Source: Pseudomonadota bacterium
GTDB taxonomy: Bacteria; Pseudomonadota; Gammaproteobacteria; Burkholderiales; Rhodocyclaceae
NCBI GenBank assembly: GCA_029776255.1
Contig: JAKOTN010000064.1
Location: 44,153-108,152 of the forward strand
Reading direction: 5' to 3'
Length of the DNA stretch: 64,000 bases
Shown here: positions 19,548 to 29,139 of the stretch, in pieces
How positions within the stretch are numbered: position 1 is the stretch's first letter
Layout: the number at the start of each line of letters is the position of its first letter
Position numbers and translations under genes: made by a program
The notes under the pieces: generated by a model
Told to the model about the DNA's origin: nothing
Databases searched by the model: none
What the model saw: the letters and a program-made list of their open reading frames with translations, nothing else

Positions 19548-20836
19548 TGTCCGCGATCGAATCATTCCCCGGCGAAGCCGTTCCCGACAACGGCCTGTTG
19601 CGTTTTCTCACCTGCGGCAGCGTCGACGACGGCAAGAGCACGCTGATCGGTCGCCTGCTGTTCGACAGCAAGACCATTCTCGCCGACACTCTGCACGCCA
19701 TCGCCCGCACCTCGGAAAAACGCGGGCTTGAGGTCGTTGATCTGTCGCTGCTCACCGACGGTCTGCAGGCCGAGCGCGAGCAGGGCATCACCATCGACGT
19801 CGCCTATCGCTACTTCACCACCGGCACCCGCAAGTACATCATCGCCGACGCCCCTGGCCACGAGCAGTACACCCGCAACATGGTCACCGCCGCCTCCACC
19901 GCCGATCTGGCGATCATTTTGATCGATGCCCGCAAAGGCGTGCTGACGCAAACGCGACGCCATTCCTACCTGACGCATCTGCTCGGCATTCCGCATGTGG
20001 TGGTGGCGGTAAACAAAATGGATCTCGTCGACTACTCGCGAGAGACCTTCGACCGTATTTGTCGCGACTACCGCGATTTTTCCGCCACGCTCGGCATTGC
20101 CGACGTCCATTTCCTGCCGATGTCGGCGCTGCGCGGCGACATGATCGTCGATCGCGGCGAACGGCTGGGCTGGCACGACGGCCCGACCTTGTTCGATCTC
20201 CTTGAAAACGCGCCCGCCGTGCATGGTGCGCACGCCGAGAAATTCCGCTTTCCGGTGCAATACGTCTGTCGGCCCCAGGAGTCGGCCAACCCCGAACTTC
20301 ACGACTTCCGCGGTTTCATGGGTCGCGTCGAATCGGGTGAAATCACGGTCGGCGACGCCGTCACGGTGCTGCCCTCCGGTCGCGAAACGCGTGTCAAGGA
20401 TATCCAGATTCTCGGCCAATCGCTGCCGCGCGCCGTCGCCGAGCAGTCGGTTACCTTGCTGCTCGCCGACGAAATCGACATCTCGCGCGGCGACATGATC
20501 GTCAAGACCGGCGAATTGCCGTCGGTGACCAAGCAGATCGACGCCATGCTTTGCTGGCTGTCGGAATCGCCGCTCGACCCGCGCCGTAAATACCTGCTGC
20601 GTCACACCACCCGCGACAGCAAGGCGATGCTCGCCGGAATCGACTACCGGCTGGACATCAACAGCCTGGAGCGGCAAGCGGCGGAGAAACTGGCGATGAA
20701 CGATATCGCCCGCGTCGGTTTCAAGCTGGCGCAGCCGATCTTCGCCGACCCCTATGCCGAAAGCCGCGGTACCGGGGCCTTCATCGTCATCGACGAGTCG
20801 ACCAACGGCACCGTCGGCGCCGGGATGATCATTTAA
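19547..20836 (+). CDS. cysN: Sulfate adenylyltransferase subunit 1 (GTPase)
   Basis: This is a 429-residue translational GTPase-like protein that drives sulfate activation together with CysD. The nucleotide motifs are TCGSVDDGKSTLIGR (G1), DAPGHEQYTRNM (G3) and AVNKMDLVD (G4). It ends after the EF-Tu-like beta domains and lacks a fused CysC kinase domain, consistent with an APS-level pathway. It is the last gene of the operon, and its TGATG junction shows coupling with cysD. Confidence 0.96.
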   Translation: MSAIESFPGEAVPDNGLLRFLTCGSVDDGKSTLIGRLLFDSKTILADTLHAIARTSEKRGLEVVDLSLLTDGLQAEREQGITIDVAYRYFTTGTRKYIIADAPGHEQYTRNMVTAASTADLAIILIDARKGVLTQTRRHSYLTHLLGIPHVVVAVNKMDLVDYSRETFDRICRDYRDFSATLGIADVHFLPMSALRGDMIVDRGERLGWHDGPTLFDLLENAPAVHGAHAEKFRFPVQYVCRPQESANPELHDFRGFMGRVESGEITVGDAVTVLPSGRETRVKDIQILGQSLPRAVAEQSVTLLLADEIDISRGDMIVKTGELPSVTKQIDAMLCWLSESPLDPRRKYLLRHTTRDSKAMLAGIDYRLDINSLERQAAEKLAMNDIARVGFKLAQPIFADPYAESRGTGAFIVIDESTNGTVGAGMII

Positions 20837-20840
20837 CCCG

Positions 20841-20868
20841 GATTGTTGATTGTTGATTGTTGATTGTT
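20841..20868. repeat. Four perfect tandem copies of GATTGTT
   Basis: Four exact heptamers run without a break and decay into related TTGTTGGTTGTT to about 20880. The array is AT-rich within GC-rich surroundings and sits four bases after the cysN stop codon, in the convergent gap to the HDOD gene. It makes no obvious hairpin. Confidence 0.85.
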
Positions 20869-20968
20869 TGTTGGTTGTTCCTTGAGCGCGGGAGGCTGGC
20901 GGGACGGTTTCTGTGATCGGCCGGTGCTGGCAAGCGGGTGGCGGTCCTGCCAAGGGGCGAACTGGCGT

Positions 20969-21850
20969 TCAGTAGATCACGGTTGCCGCCGGGTCGATGA
21001 TCGCCAGAATCTCCAGCGCTTGCAGTCTGGACTCGACCAGCACGTCGGCGACCGCCTCGTCGTCAAGTCCCAACGATGCCCAGGCGGCGGGATCGCACGC
21101 GCCACGCTCGACGATCCCCGGTTCGCTGGTGGTGGCGCCTTTCAAGGTGGGCGACACGGTCGCCGCCAAGCTGGTGGCGACATGCAATAGAGCGGCCTCG
21201 CGTGGAAATGCCGTGGCGTCCGCCGGTCGCAACTGGCAGGCGACCAGTTCCCGCAAAACGGCCGGTAAGTTCCAGGCGCCGAGCAACTCCGCGCCCAGCG
21301 CCGCATGATCGAAGCCGAAAACGCGCTGTTCAGCGGCCGCCAGAGCCGGATCGTCGGTTGGCTTCTCGGCCGCCAGCAGGGCGCGATAGGCGTCGGCCTG
21401 CCGGGCGTAGAACACTAGCCGACCCACGGCGTGCAGCAGGCCGGCGAGGAACAATTGCTCCAGTTGGCGGAATCGGCAGCGTTGTCCGAGCAGACGGGCG
21501 ATCACGCCGCAACTGACACTGTTGTCCCAAAAGCTGGCCATATCGACCAAGTCTTCCGGCAGCCCCTTGAAAGCCTTGGTCACCGACGTCGCCATGGCCA
21601 TTGCCTGGAGTTCCCGTTCGCCGATCAAGGCCACTGCTCTGGACAGGCTGTCGACCCGTGCCGAAAGACCGTAATAGGCGCTATTGGCCAGTTTCAGCAG
21701 TGCGGCCACCAGACCTGGGTCGAGTTGCACCACTTCGACCAGTTCCTGACTCGACGAATCGGGAGTGGCGATCAGGGTATTCACCCGCGCCGCGATGTCG
21801 GGCAAGGTGAAAAGCTGGCTGACTTCCTGGACCAGGCGTTGTGGGGTCAT
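20969..21850 (-). CDS. HDOD domain signal-transduction protein
   Basis: The 293-residue protein is an HDOD domain over most of its length: the N-terminal TLPDIAARVNTLIATPDSSS, the middle LLKLANSAYYGLSARVDSL and GVIARLLGQRC are typical. HDOD domains resemble HD hydrolases without catalytic residues and act in two-component and c-di-GMP signalling. There are no membrane segments. I set the start at ATG 21850, preceded by GAGG; a frame to 21913 exists but adds unconvincing sequence. It is divergent from the chemoreceptor gene at 22212. Confidence 0.86.
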   Translation of the reverse strand: MTPQRLVQEVSQLFTLPDIAARVNTLIATPDSSSQELVEVVQLDPGLVAALLKLANSAYYGLSARVDSLSRAVALIGERELQAMAMATSVTKAFKGLPEDLVDMASFWDNSVSCGVIARLLGQRCRFRQLEQLFLAGLLHAVGRLVFYARQADAYRALLAAEKPTDDPALAAAEQRVFGFDHAALGAELLGAWNLPAVLRELVACQLRPADATAFPREAALLHVATSLAATVSPTLKGATTSEPGIVERGACDPAAWASLGLDDEAVADVLVESRLQALEILAIIDPAATVIY

Positions 21851-22211
21851 GAGAGAAACCTCGCGAAAAAATGATGGAGACGCCGATTCGCCGAATCCTC
21901 GAATCGAACTCATTCCTCAAAAATATACCAAGGGTTGCGGCGCCCGATGCCAAACCGAGCGTAGCCGGAAGCCGATTGCCTGTCCACTGATTGCCTCTTG
22001 AAAAGGCCGTTGCTCAACGGGAAACCGGGGCAAATCGTCATCTCGGAAATTTTATTTATCCCTAAATCGAATTTTGATCATCAAGTTCATGTGGCGCGAC
22101 CGATGCGGCTTACCGAGCATCAAATAAATTATTCATCGGTGAGAAATATTATTTTAATATCTTAAATCAGATTGATTTTTTCGTTTGTCGCAACCTGTTA
22201 GAGACCAAGTG
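21851..22211. other. Divergent intergenic region, AT-rich half
   Basis: These 361 bases separate the HDOD gene from the chemoreceptor gene. From about 22040 to 22195 the DNA is markedly AT-rich compared with its surroundings, as expected for a promoter zone, but I found no convincing sigma70 or sigma28 pair and no gene. Confidence 0.5.
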
Positions 22212-23822
22212 ATGAAAATTTCCACCCGCATCGTATTGATTGTCGTCTGCGCGGCCGTAGGCATTCTCCTCCTCTCTCTGTTGGCCTTGAAGATCATGCA
22301 TTCATCCTTGCTTGGCGAGCGGGAGGCGAGTGTGCGCCTGATCGCCGACCTTGCCCGTGGTCAGATCAAGACTTATGTCGCCCAGGAAAAAAATGGACAG
22401 CTTTCTCGCGAGGAGGCCCAGGCTCAGGCCAAGGCCTCACTGGCGGGATTACGTCAGGGGAACGATTACCTTTTCCTGAGAAATGCCGAAGGAATGATGT
22501 TGGTGCACCCGGATAAAAAGCGTGAAGGCACCATGGATCCGGGGCTCACGCAACCGGACGGGCGGTCCACCCTGCAGTTGTATCTGGATGCCTTGAAGTC
22601 GTCCGATGAAGCATTGGTGGTCATTCAGAGTCCGCACCCCGTGACGCGTGTCCAGATGTCCAAGGTCAATGCGCTGGCCAAGATTCCGGAATGGGGCTGG
22701 ATCGTGGGTTACGGACAGTTTACCGATGACATCGATCGGGCATTCTGGAGTAACGCGATCAAGTTTTTGTCGCTAGGGTTGGGGGTGATATTGGCGACCG
22801 TCATTTTAGCCGTGCTCCTGGGGCGCGGGGTCCATCGTTCCTTGTGGAGAATTCGGCGTAGCGTGAGCAAAATCGAATCCGAACTTGATTTCACGCAGCG
22901 GGTCGATGTCTTGGGAAATGACGAGATTTCCGAGGTTTCTCGCGTGCTGAATAAATTACTGGAGAAAATTTCCTCCAGTATGAGTGAAATCGTCGGGAAG
23001 AGTCACAGCATCGCCGCCTCCGCCGCTCAACTGTCGCAGACGGCCAATCAAGTCGCCGGATTCTCGGCCAAACAGAGCGATTCGGCGTCTTCCATGGCGG
23101 TGAGCGTTAAACAACTGAACGCCAATATCGCTCATGTTAGCGAACGGGCGGTCGAGACCCATGGTCTCGCGCTTCACTCGGGGGAAAATGCAACCGAAGG
23201 CGAGCACATCATTGATCAGACCATGGCGGATATTCATGTCGTGGCCGGGTCGGTCCAGCGGTCTTCGGAGCATATTAACGATCTGGATGCCAGTAGCGAG
23301 CAAATTTCTTCGATTATCTCGGTTATCAAGGAAGTGGCCGACCAAACCAATCTCCTGGCGCTCAACGCGGCGATTGAGGCGGCCCGCGCTGGCGAGCAGG
23401 GGAGGGGGTTTGCCGTCGTGGCGGACGAAGTGCGCAAGCTCGCGGAAAGAACTTCGGCTTCGACCCAGGAAATCGCGACCAAGATCAATGCCATCCGTTC
23501 GGTTTCCAATGAAGCTTCCGGGAGCATGGTCAAGGCGGTCGATCAGGTCGTTCAAGGCGTGACGCAAGCCAGGGAGGCGAGTGAGGCCATCCGCCGGATC
23601 GGTGAGGGTAGCCGGAAAACGATCGACATGATTCAGGAGATTACGTCATCGCTGCGGGAGCAGCGCCAGACCAGCGAGATGATCACGCGAAATATTGAAA
23701 GCGTGGCCGAAATGGCCGAAAAAAGTCATTGTGCCGCTCAGGAAACGGCGGACGCCGCCCGGAATCTGAACGACGTGGCGCGAGAAATGCGGGAAATCGT
23801 TTCCGCGTACCGAATTCTGTGA
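22212..23822 (+). CDS. Methyl-accepting chemotaxis protein with periplasmic single Cache domain
   Basis: The 536-residue chemoreceptor has TM1 at ~7-28, a periplasmic sCache_2-type domain at ~30-180 ([30 protein letters not shown]), TM2 at ~185-207, a HAMP segment, and a long signalling coiled coil. The kinase-contact hairpin tip is [19 protein letters not shown] near residue 390. Cache_2 domains usually bind small carboxylates. There is no C-terminal NWETF-type pentapeptide for CheR/CheB docking. I chose the ATG at 22212 over 22185 because the hydrophobic segment begins right behind it. No che genes are adjacent. Confidence 0.93.
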   Translation: MKISTRIVLIVVCAAVGILLLSLLALKIMHSSLLGEREASVRLIADLARGQIKTYVAQEKNGQLSREEAQAQAKASLAGLRQGNDYLFLRNAEGMMLVHPDKKREGTMDPGLTQPDGRSTLQLYLDALKSSDEALVVIQSPHPVTRVQMSKVNALAKIPEWGWIVGYGQFTDDIDRAFWSNAIKFLSLGLGVILATVILAVLLGRGVHRSLWRIRRSVSKIESELDFTQRVDVLGNDEISEVSRVLNKLLEKISSSMSEIVGKSHSIAASAAQLSQTANQVAGFSAKQSDSASSMAVSVKQLNANIAHVSERAVETHGLALHSGENATEGEHIIDQTMADIHVVAGSVQRSSEHINDLDASSEQISSIISVIKEVADQTNLLALNAAIEAARAGEQGRGFAVVADEVRKLAERTSASTQEIATKINAIRSVSNEASGSMVKAVDQVVQGVTQAREASEAIRRIGEGSRKTIDMIQEITSSLREQRQTSEMITRNIESVAEMAEKSHCAAQETADAARNLNDVAREMREIVSAYRIL

Positions 23823-24033
23823 GCGTGTAGACGTCGCATCCCGGTCGGACTGTCCCGCATCGAAAAACGGGACGCCGCCGGATCGGGTCTCGATCCCAGC
23901 GCATCGACACCCGATGCGACAGCCAGACCGGGCGCCCGTCGTTCGGATGCCGGGACGTTGTATGGTGTTCATTGCCGCGCGCGGTTAGAATCGCTGCCCC
24001 TGCCCATCGCGGCATTTTTTATCGACCTCGCCC

Positions 24034-24777
24034 ATGTCCGCGCGCACTCGCCTGATTTTCGGCTTTCATTCGGTTCTTGCCAAACTGCGCCACGATCCCG
24101 AGTCGGTGAGCGAGATTTATGTCGACGCCGGTCGCCGCGATGCGCGTCTGCGCGATCTGATGGCCAGTGCCGAGTTCGCCAGGGTGCGTCTGATGCCGGT
24201 CGATGCGGCGCGCCTGGAAGCGATGGCGCCGGGCGCGCGTCACCAGGGCGTGCTGGCCATGGTCAGCGCCGAGAGGCGGCATCTGACTCTCGACGATGTT
24301 CTCGATCCTTTGGAGGAGCCGGCTTTCCTGCTGATTCTCGATGGTATTCAGGACCCGCACAATCTCGGCGCCTGCCTGCGCGTCGCCGACGCCGTCGGCG
24401 CGCACGCCGTTGTCGCGCCGAAGGACCGCGCCGTCGGCTTGACCCAAACGGCGGTGAAGGTCGCCAGTGGCGCGGCCGAAACGGTGCCCTACATCACCGT
24501 CACCAATCTCGCCCGGACATTGCGCGAGTTGAAGGAACGCGAAATCTGGGTCGTCGGCACAGACGATCAGGCGCCGGAGGATCTCTATGCGGCACAGTGG
24601 CCATCGGCTTGTGCCTGGGTTCTCGGCGCCGAGGGCGACGGTCTGCGTCGCCTGACGCGGGAAACCTGCGATCAACTAGTGAGCATTCCGATGCACGGTT
24701 CGGTGGCCAGCCTCAATGTGTCGGTGGCTACCGGCGTTTGCCTGTACGAGGCCCGTCGCCGGTCGCGGCGGAGTTGA
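24034..24777 (+). CDS. rlmB: 23S rRNA 2'-O-ribose methyltransferase (G2251), SpoU family
   Basis: The 247-residue protein has an N-terminal substrate-binding domain (~1-75) and a SPOUT methyltransferase domain. All three knot motifs are visible: [34 protein letters not shown] and [18 protein letters not shown]. It methylates the 2'-hydroxyl of G2251 in 23S rRNA with S-adenosylmethionine. It converges on manC. Confidence 0.93.
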   Translation: MSARTRLIFGFHSVLAKLRHDPESVSEIYVDAGRRDARLRDLMASAEFARVRLMPVDAARLEAMAPGARHQGVLAMVSAERRHLTLDDVLDPLEEPAFLLILDGIQDPHNLGACLRVADAVGAHAVVAPKDRAVGLTQTAVKVASGAAETVPYITVTNLARTLRELKEREIWVVGTDDQAPEDLYAAQWPSACAWVLGAEGDGLRRLTRETCDQLVSIPMHGSVASLNVSVATGVCLYEARRRSRRS

Positions 24778-24799
24778 TTTTTCCGTGAGGGGCGGTTTG

Positions 24800-26215
24800 T
24801 CAACGGCGCCCGTAGACATCCTCGTAGCGGACGATGTCGTCCTCGCCGAGGTATTCACCGCTCTGGACTTCGATCATCACCAGATCAATGATGCCGGGGT
24901 TTTCGAGACGGTGCCTGTGGCCGGCCGGGATGTAGGTCGATTGGTTGATCGCCACGAATAATTCGGTTTCGCCGTTGATCACCTTGGCCAAGCCGCTGAC
25001 CACGATCCAGTGCTCGCTACGGTGGTGATGCATTTGCAGGCTCAGGCTGGCGCCCGGTTTGACGACGATGCGCTTGATCTTGAAGCGTGGTCCTTCTTCC
25101 AGGACGGTGTAGGTGCCCCAGGGACGATTGACCGTGCGATGCAGGCGGTGCGCGTCATGCCCCTGGGTTTTCAGCTGGGCGTACAAGTGTTTGACATCCT
25201 GGGTGCGCTGTTTGTCGGCGACCAGAATGGCGTCGGGGGTGTCGATGATCACCAAATTGTCGATGCCGACCGCGCCGACGATGCGTTCACGGCTCTGGAT
25301 ATAGCAGTCCTTGACGTCGTGCAGCAGCGCCTGGCCTTCGATGCGGTTCCCGTCGGCGTCGGGCGGCGACAGGTCGCCGAGCGCGGTCCACGAGCCGATG
25401 TCGCTCCAGCCGATGCTGCACGGCACGACCGCGACTTTATCGGAGCGCTCAAGCACCGCGTAGTCGATCGAGTTGCTCGGGACGAGAGCGAAGGTTTTCG
25501 GGTCGAGTTCGATGTGGGTAAATCCGTCGCCTTCCGCCGTGCGCGAGGATTCCATGCACACTTTGGTGGCGGTCAGGATGTCCGGGCAGTGCGTCGCCAT
25601 TTCTTGCAACATGGCGTTGGCGGTAAAGCAAAACATCCCTGAATTCCAAAGATAGCGACCGGATTCCAGGTATTCCACCGCTTTGTCGAGTGTCGGTTTT
25701 TCGACGAAACGCAAAACGGTATTTCCGTCGGCCTCGATATAGCCGTAGCCGGTTTCGGGTGTTTCCGGGGTGATTCCGAATGTGACCAGCTTGCCGGTGG
25801 CGGCGATGTCCACCGCATTGGCGACCGCTGCCGCGAAGGCGTTCCAATCGGCGATCAGGTGGTCGGCCGGTAGCGCCAGCAGCAAGGTGTCCGATCCGTG
25901 CGCTCCGGCCACTTGCAACGCGGCGGCGGCGATCGCCGCGGCGGTATTGCGGCCAAAAGGTTCAAGGATGAAGGAGGTGGCCAACCCGGCCTTATTGACT
26001 TCGCGAAAATCGTCTTCAGTTTTGAAGAAGAGTTCCCGATTGGTCACGGTGAGCACTTCGCTTACCGTCGGCAAGGTGCCGCCGCGCAAAAAAGCTTTTT
26101 GCAACAGGCTTTGTCCATCGGCCAGGCGAATGAACGGTTTGGGGTGGAGTTCGCGGGAAACCGGCCATAGCCGGGAGCCGGCGCCCCCGCAAAGAATTGT
26201 CGGGACGAGTTTCAT
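24800..26215 (-). CDS. manC: Mannose-1-phosphate guanylyltransferase / mannose-6-phosphate isomerase
   Basis: This 471-residue bifunctional enzyme is of the AlgA/ManC/CpsB type. The N-terminal nucleotidyltransferase has PTILCGGAGSRLWPVSRE and FVEKPTLDK. The C-terminal cupin isomerase has PGASLSLQMHHHRSEHWIV and IPAGHRHRLENPG. It makes GDP-mannose for surface polysaccharide. I start it at ATG 26215 because the enzyme's conserved text begins immediately (MKLVPTILCGG). An in-frame ATG at 26272 would add 19 residues and cannot be excluded. No polysaccharide genes adjoin it. Confidence 0.93.
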   Translation of the reverse strand: MKLVPTILCGGAGSRLWPVSRELHPKPFIRLADGQSLLQKAFLRGGTLPTVSEVLTVTNRELFFKTEDDFREVNKAGLATSFILEPFGRNTAAAIAAAALQVAGAHGSDTLLLALPADHLIADWNAFAAAVANAVDIAATGKLVTFGITPETPETGYGYIEADGNTVLRFVEKPTLDKAVEYLESGRYLWNSGMFCFTANAMLQEMATHCPDILTATKVCMESSRTAEGDGFTHIELDPKTFALVPSNSIDYAVLERSDKVAVVPCSIGWSDIGSWTALGDLSPPDADGNRIEGQALLHDVKDCYIQSRERIVGAVGIDNLVIIDTPDAILVADKQRTQDVKHLYAQLKTQGHDAHRLHRTVNRPWGTYTVLEEGPRFKIKRIVVKPGASLSLQMHHHRSEHWIVVSGLAKVINGETELFVAINQSTYIPAGHRHRLENPGIIDLVMIEVQSGEYLGEDDIVRYEDVYGRR

Positions 26216-26338
26216 GCTGTCTGGATAGTTGGCGTGGAAAAACGCATTATAGGCCTCCGCGTTCAGTGGCATGGCAATCGCGGGCGACCGATGCTCTTAC
26301 GCCGGTGTCGCGCTGCTGCGCGTTGGCGACCGGATGCC

Positions 26339-26364
26339 GCCAAAATGGCTAGCCGCCTTTTGGC
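26339..26364 (-). terminator. Terminator-like hairpin behind the tRNA cluster
   Basis: GCCAAAA and TTTTGGC form an outer stem with an inner GGC-TA-GCC stem. The structure begins about 20 bases beyond the CCA end of tRNA-His on the minus strand. No long T-run follows, so it may work only as a processing or pausing hairpin. Confidence 0.4.
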
Positions 26365-26383
26365 CTGTGAATCTCATGGGAAA

Positions 26384-26460
26384 TGGGGCGATGTACGGGA
26401 TTCGAACCCGTGACTCCTGGAATCACAATCCAGTGCTCTACCAACTGAGCTAACACCGCC
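26384..26460 (-). tRNA. tRNA-His (anticodon GTG)
   Basis: The 77-base cloverleaf has an encoded CCA. The anticodon loop TTGTGAT gives GTG. The extra 5' G (position -1) opposite C73, the hallmark of histidine tRNA, is encoded. The acceptor stem pairs fully with one G-T wobble, and the T-loop is TTCGAAT. It is the promoter-distal member of the cluster. Confidence 0.97.
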
Positions 26461-26467
26461 GTTGATT

Positions 26468-26544
26468 TGGCGCGCCCGGCGAGACTTGAACTCACAACCC
26501 CCGGCTTAGAAGGCCGGTGCTCTATCCGGTTGAGCTACGGGCGC
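26468..26544 (-). tRNA. tRNA-Arg (anticodon TCT)
   Basis: The 77-base cloverleaf has acceptor stem GCGCCCG/CGGGCGC, discriminator G and encoded CCA. The anticodon loop CTTCTAA gives TCT, reading AGA and AGG, which are rare codons in such GC-rich genomes. It is seven bases upstream of tRNA-His. Confidence 0.97.
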
Positions 26545-26613
26545 AAGCTTGAAACTCCCGGCGTGACACATCGAAATTTTCTCGCCAGTACAGCCTTTTC
26601 AGACCTCGATCAC

Positions 26614-26690
26614 TGGTCGGGGCGGTGGGATTCGAACTCACGACCCTCTGCTCCCAAAGCAGATGCGCTACCAGGCTGCGCTACGCCCCG
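26614..26690 (-). tRNA. tRNA-Pro (anticodon TGG)
   Basis: The 77-base cloverleaf has acceptor stem CGGGGCG/CGCCCCG, discriminator A and encoded CCA. The anticodon loop TTTGGGA gives TGG. It is the first tRNA after the promoter. Confidence 0.97.
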
Positions 26691-26701
26691 AGAAGACGCG
26701 C

Positions 26702-26730
26702 ATTCTACAATCGGACATCCAGATGGTCAA
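26702..26730 (-). promoter_or_regulatory. Sigma70 promoter of the tRNA-Pro-Arg-His cluster
   Basis: On the minus strand TTGACC (26730-26725) and TAGAAT (26707-26702) are exactly 17 bases apart, close to consensus. The predicted start is a few bases before tRNA-Pro. Confidence 0.75.
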
Positions 26731-27061
26731 TGATGGGCTTCTGAATTTGCCGCTGACGAGATCGCCAAGCGAACGACCGGAAGTGTGCCGCCGGGAGTGT
26801 CGCTGCACAAGCTTGGTGTCAGGATAAAATGTCTTTCCGTGGCTGGAAACCTTGTTTTCGCGAGGGGCGGGTGTCGCTGGGCCAGGGTTGCGGAAGGCAC
26901 TGCCAGAGGGGCGAGCCGGTCCGGCGGCGTTGACCGTTCTTGCGGAGTGGGGTATATCGCGGAGCGGACCGGCGCGTGCCTGGCAAACATTCCGGTCCAG
27001 GGTAGGGGACTTTTGTCGGCGGGTCCGGTCGACAGAGAAATATCGAGACGAAGGAGCGGCG
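26731..27061. other. Gap between the tRNA promoter and the ETF-QO gene
   Basis: The plus strand keeps an open frame from 26852 into the ETF-QO gene, but the extra ~70 residues (Arg/Gly/Ala-rich) do not resemble the family and a strong ribosome site lies at the later start. I see no other gene or clear promoter here. Confidence 0.5.
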
Positions 27062-28702
27062 ATGGAACGTGAAGCAATGGAGTACGACGTGGTGATTGTC
27101 GGTGCCGGACCCGCGGGTCTGAGCGCGGCGATACGCCTCAAGCAGATGAATCCCGATCTTGGCGTGATGGTGCTTGAAAAAGGTTCGGAGGTTGGCGCGC
27201 ACATTCTTTCCGGCGCGGTGGTCGAGAGCCGGGCGCTGGACGAATTGCTTCCCGACTGGCAAGCCAGTGGCGCGCCGTTGCGGACGCCGGTCACCGAGGA
27301 CCAAGTCTATTTGTATCGCAGTGAAACCGCGGCCACCCGTCTTCCCGGTTTTGCCGTGCCCGCTCCCATGCACAATACCGGCAACTACATTGTCAGCCTG
27401 GGCACTCTTTGCCGTTGGTTGGCCGAGCAGGCCGAAGCGGTCGGCGTCGAAATTTTCCCTGGGTTCGCGGCGACCGAAGTTCTTTATCACGACGATGGTT
27501 CCGTCAAGGGCGTCGCGACCGGCGACATGGGGCGCGACAAGGAAGGCGAGCCGAAAGACAGTTTTCAGCCAGGTATCGAGCTGCATGCCAAATACACCTT
27601 CTTTGCCGAAGGCTCGCGCGGTCAGCTCGGCAAGGAATTGATCGCGCGCTACGATCTGGCCGCCGGCGCGACGGCGCAGCACTACGGCCTGGGTATCAAG
27701 GAGCTCTGGCTGATCGATCCGGCCAAGCACGTGCCGGGTTTGGTTCAGCACGGTGCCGGATGGCCGCTCAGCGAGAACGGGGCCACCGGCGGTTCCTTCC
27801 TCTATCACCTGGAAGATTGCCAGGTGGCGGTGGGGCTGATCGTCGATCTTAATTATGCCAATCCCTACCTGTCGCCATTCGAGGAATTTCAGCGCTTCAA
27901 GCAGCAGGCGGAAATCAGAAAATATCTGGAAGGCGGCAAACGCTTGAGCTACGGTGCGCGGGCGATCACCAAGGGCGGTTTCAACAGCTTGCCGAAGCAA
28001 AGTTTTCCCGGCGGCTTGCTGATCGGCTGCGACGCCGGGACGCTCAATTTCGCCAAGATCAAAGGCATCCACACGGCGATGAAATCTGGAATGCTCGCGG
28101 CGGAAACAGTCGTCGCGGCGTTGCGGGCCGGCGACAGGGGCCGCTCCGACCTGGTGGCTTATGCGGCGGCCTGCAAGGACTCCTGGCTGCATGAGGAACT
28201 GTATCGGGCGCGTAACTTCGGACCCGCGTTGCACAAATTCGGTACGTTCATCGGCGGGGCTTTCAATTGGCTGCAGCAGAACCTGTTCGGCGGCGCCATG
28301 TTCTTCACGCTGAAGGATGAAAGCACCGATCATGGGCAGCTTGCGCCAGCGTCGCGCTTTCAGCCGATCGTTTATCCCAAGCCCGATGGCGTGCTGACTT
28401 TCGATCGCCTGTCGTCGGTGTTCGTTTCCAACACCGCGCACGAAGAAGAACAGCCGGTTCACCTGCAGCTGTTGGACGCCAGCAAGGCCATCGCCGTCAA
28501 CTTCAAGGAGTACGCTTCGCCCGAGCAGCGTTACTGCCCGGCCGGGGTCTATGAGATCGTCGAAGAAGGCGGTGGTCCGCGTTTGCAGATCAATGCCTCC
28601 AATTGCCTGCACTGCAAAACCTGCGACATCAAGGATCCGACGCAAAATATTCGTTGGGTGGCGCCCGAAGGCGGAGGCGGACCCAACTACCCGAACATGT
28701 AG
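27062..28702 (+). CDS. Electron transfer flavoprotein-ubiquinone oxidoreductase
   Basis: The 546-residue protein carries electrons from ETF (acyl-CoA and amine dehydrogenases) into the quinone pool at the membrane. The N-terminal FAD site is VVIVGAGPAGLSAAIRLKQ, followed by EKGSEVGAHILSGAVVE. The C-terminal 4Fe-4S ferredoxin-like domain is NASNCLHCKTCDIKDP, with a fourth ligand supplied earlier in the domain (YCPAGVYE). GAAGGAG precedes the ATG at 27062. ETF subunit genes are not in the window. Confidence 0.95.
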   Translation: MEREAMEYDVVIVGAGPAGLSAAIRLKQMNPDLGVMVLEKGSEVGAHILSGAVVESRALDELLPDWQASGAPLRTPVTEDQVYLYRSETAATRLPGFAVPAPMHNTGNYIVSLGTLCRWLAEQAEAVGVEIFPGFAATEVLYHDDGSVKGVATGDMGRDKEGEPKDSFQPGIELHAKYTFFAEGSRGQLGKELIARYDLAAGATAQHYGLGIKELWLIDPAKHVPGLVQHGAGWPLSENGATGGSFLYHLEDCQVAVGLIVDLNYANPYLSPFEEFQRFKQQAEIRKYLEGGKRLSYGARAITKGGFNSLPKQSFPGGLLIGCDAGTLNFAKIKGIHTAMKSGMLAAETVVAALRAGDRGRSDLVAYAAACKDSWLHEELYRARNFGPALHKFGTFIGGAFNWLQQNLFGGAMFFTLKDESTDHGQLAPASRFQPIVYPKPDGVLTFDRLSSVFVSNTAHEEEQPVHLQLLDASKAIAVNFKEYASPEQRYCPAGVYEIVEEGGGPRLQINASNCLHCKTCDIKDPTQNIRWVAPEGGGGPNYPNM

Positions 28703-29139
28703 GCGGAAAATCCAAGCGCCGATATTGTCGGCTCGCCGCTGCCCCACGCGCCGCGCCCCCGACGGGGAACGCGGCGCGTTTGCATGTGTGAGCGCGATCG
28801 AGGAACCACGGTTCGTTATGTCGGATAGCGAGTGGTCGGACGAGTCGAATCCCGCGCACGCATTGCCTTTCCGTCAGCCGCTTCCGGGTACTTCCGGCAA
28901 GAACGTCAAGCTTCTATTGCAGGCGCTATTTGCCGTGACAAGACGTCGCTCGATATTGGGCAAGGTGCGTTTTTAATGCCTATACTCAATTGGCTGTCAA
29001 GAACGGCGGAATGCCGCCGATAGAAAAGTGCCATTGTCGGAAGGCGCTCGCACCGTTCGTCGGATTGTGGAATGCATTGAATAATGTGACACAAATCGGT
29101 TCGGAAAATTTGAATCAACCCCTTTTGCAAGGATTAATG
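28703..29139. other. Gap between ETF-QO and the secreted Cache protein
   Basis: The first 80 bases hold a strong terminator (28746-28782). The rest has no credible gene. The last ~100 bases turn AT-rich and probably hold the promoter of the Cache gene, with AAGGA six bases before its ATG. Confidence 0.5.
28746..28782 (+). terminator. Rho-independent terminator of the ETF-QO gene
   Basis: CGCGCCGCG (28747-28755) pairs perfectly with CGCGGCGCG (28770-28778) around a 14-base loop and is followed by TTT. It begins 44 bases after the stop codon. Confidence 0.7.

Noticed and set aside
26852..27061. N-terminal extension of ETF-QO
   Set aside because: Open frame but Arg/Gly-rich and unlike the family; GAAGGAG precedes the ATG at 27062.
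26819..28747. 642-codon minus-strand open frame opposite the ETF-QO gene
   Set aside because: Antisense of a gene with FAD and iron-sulfur motifs; no domain seen.
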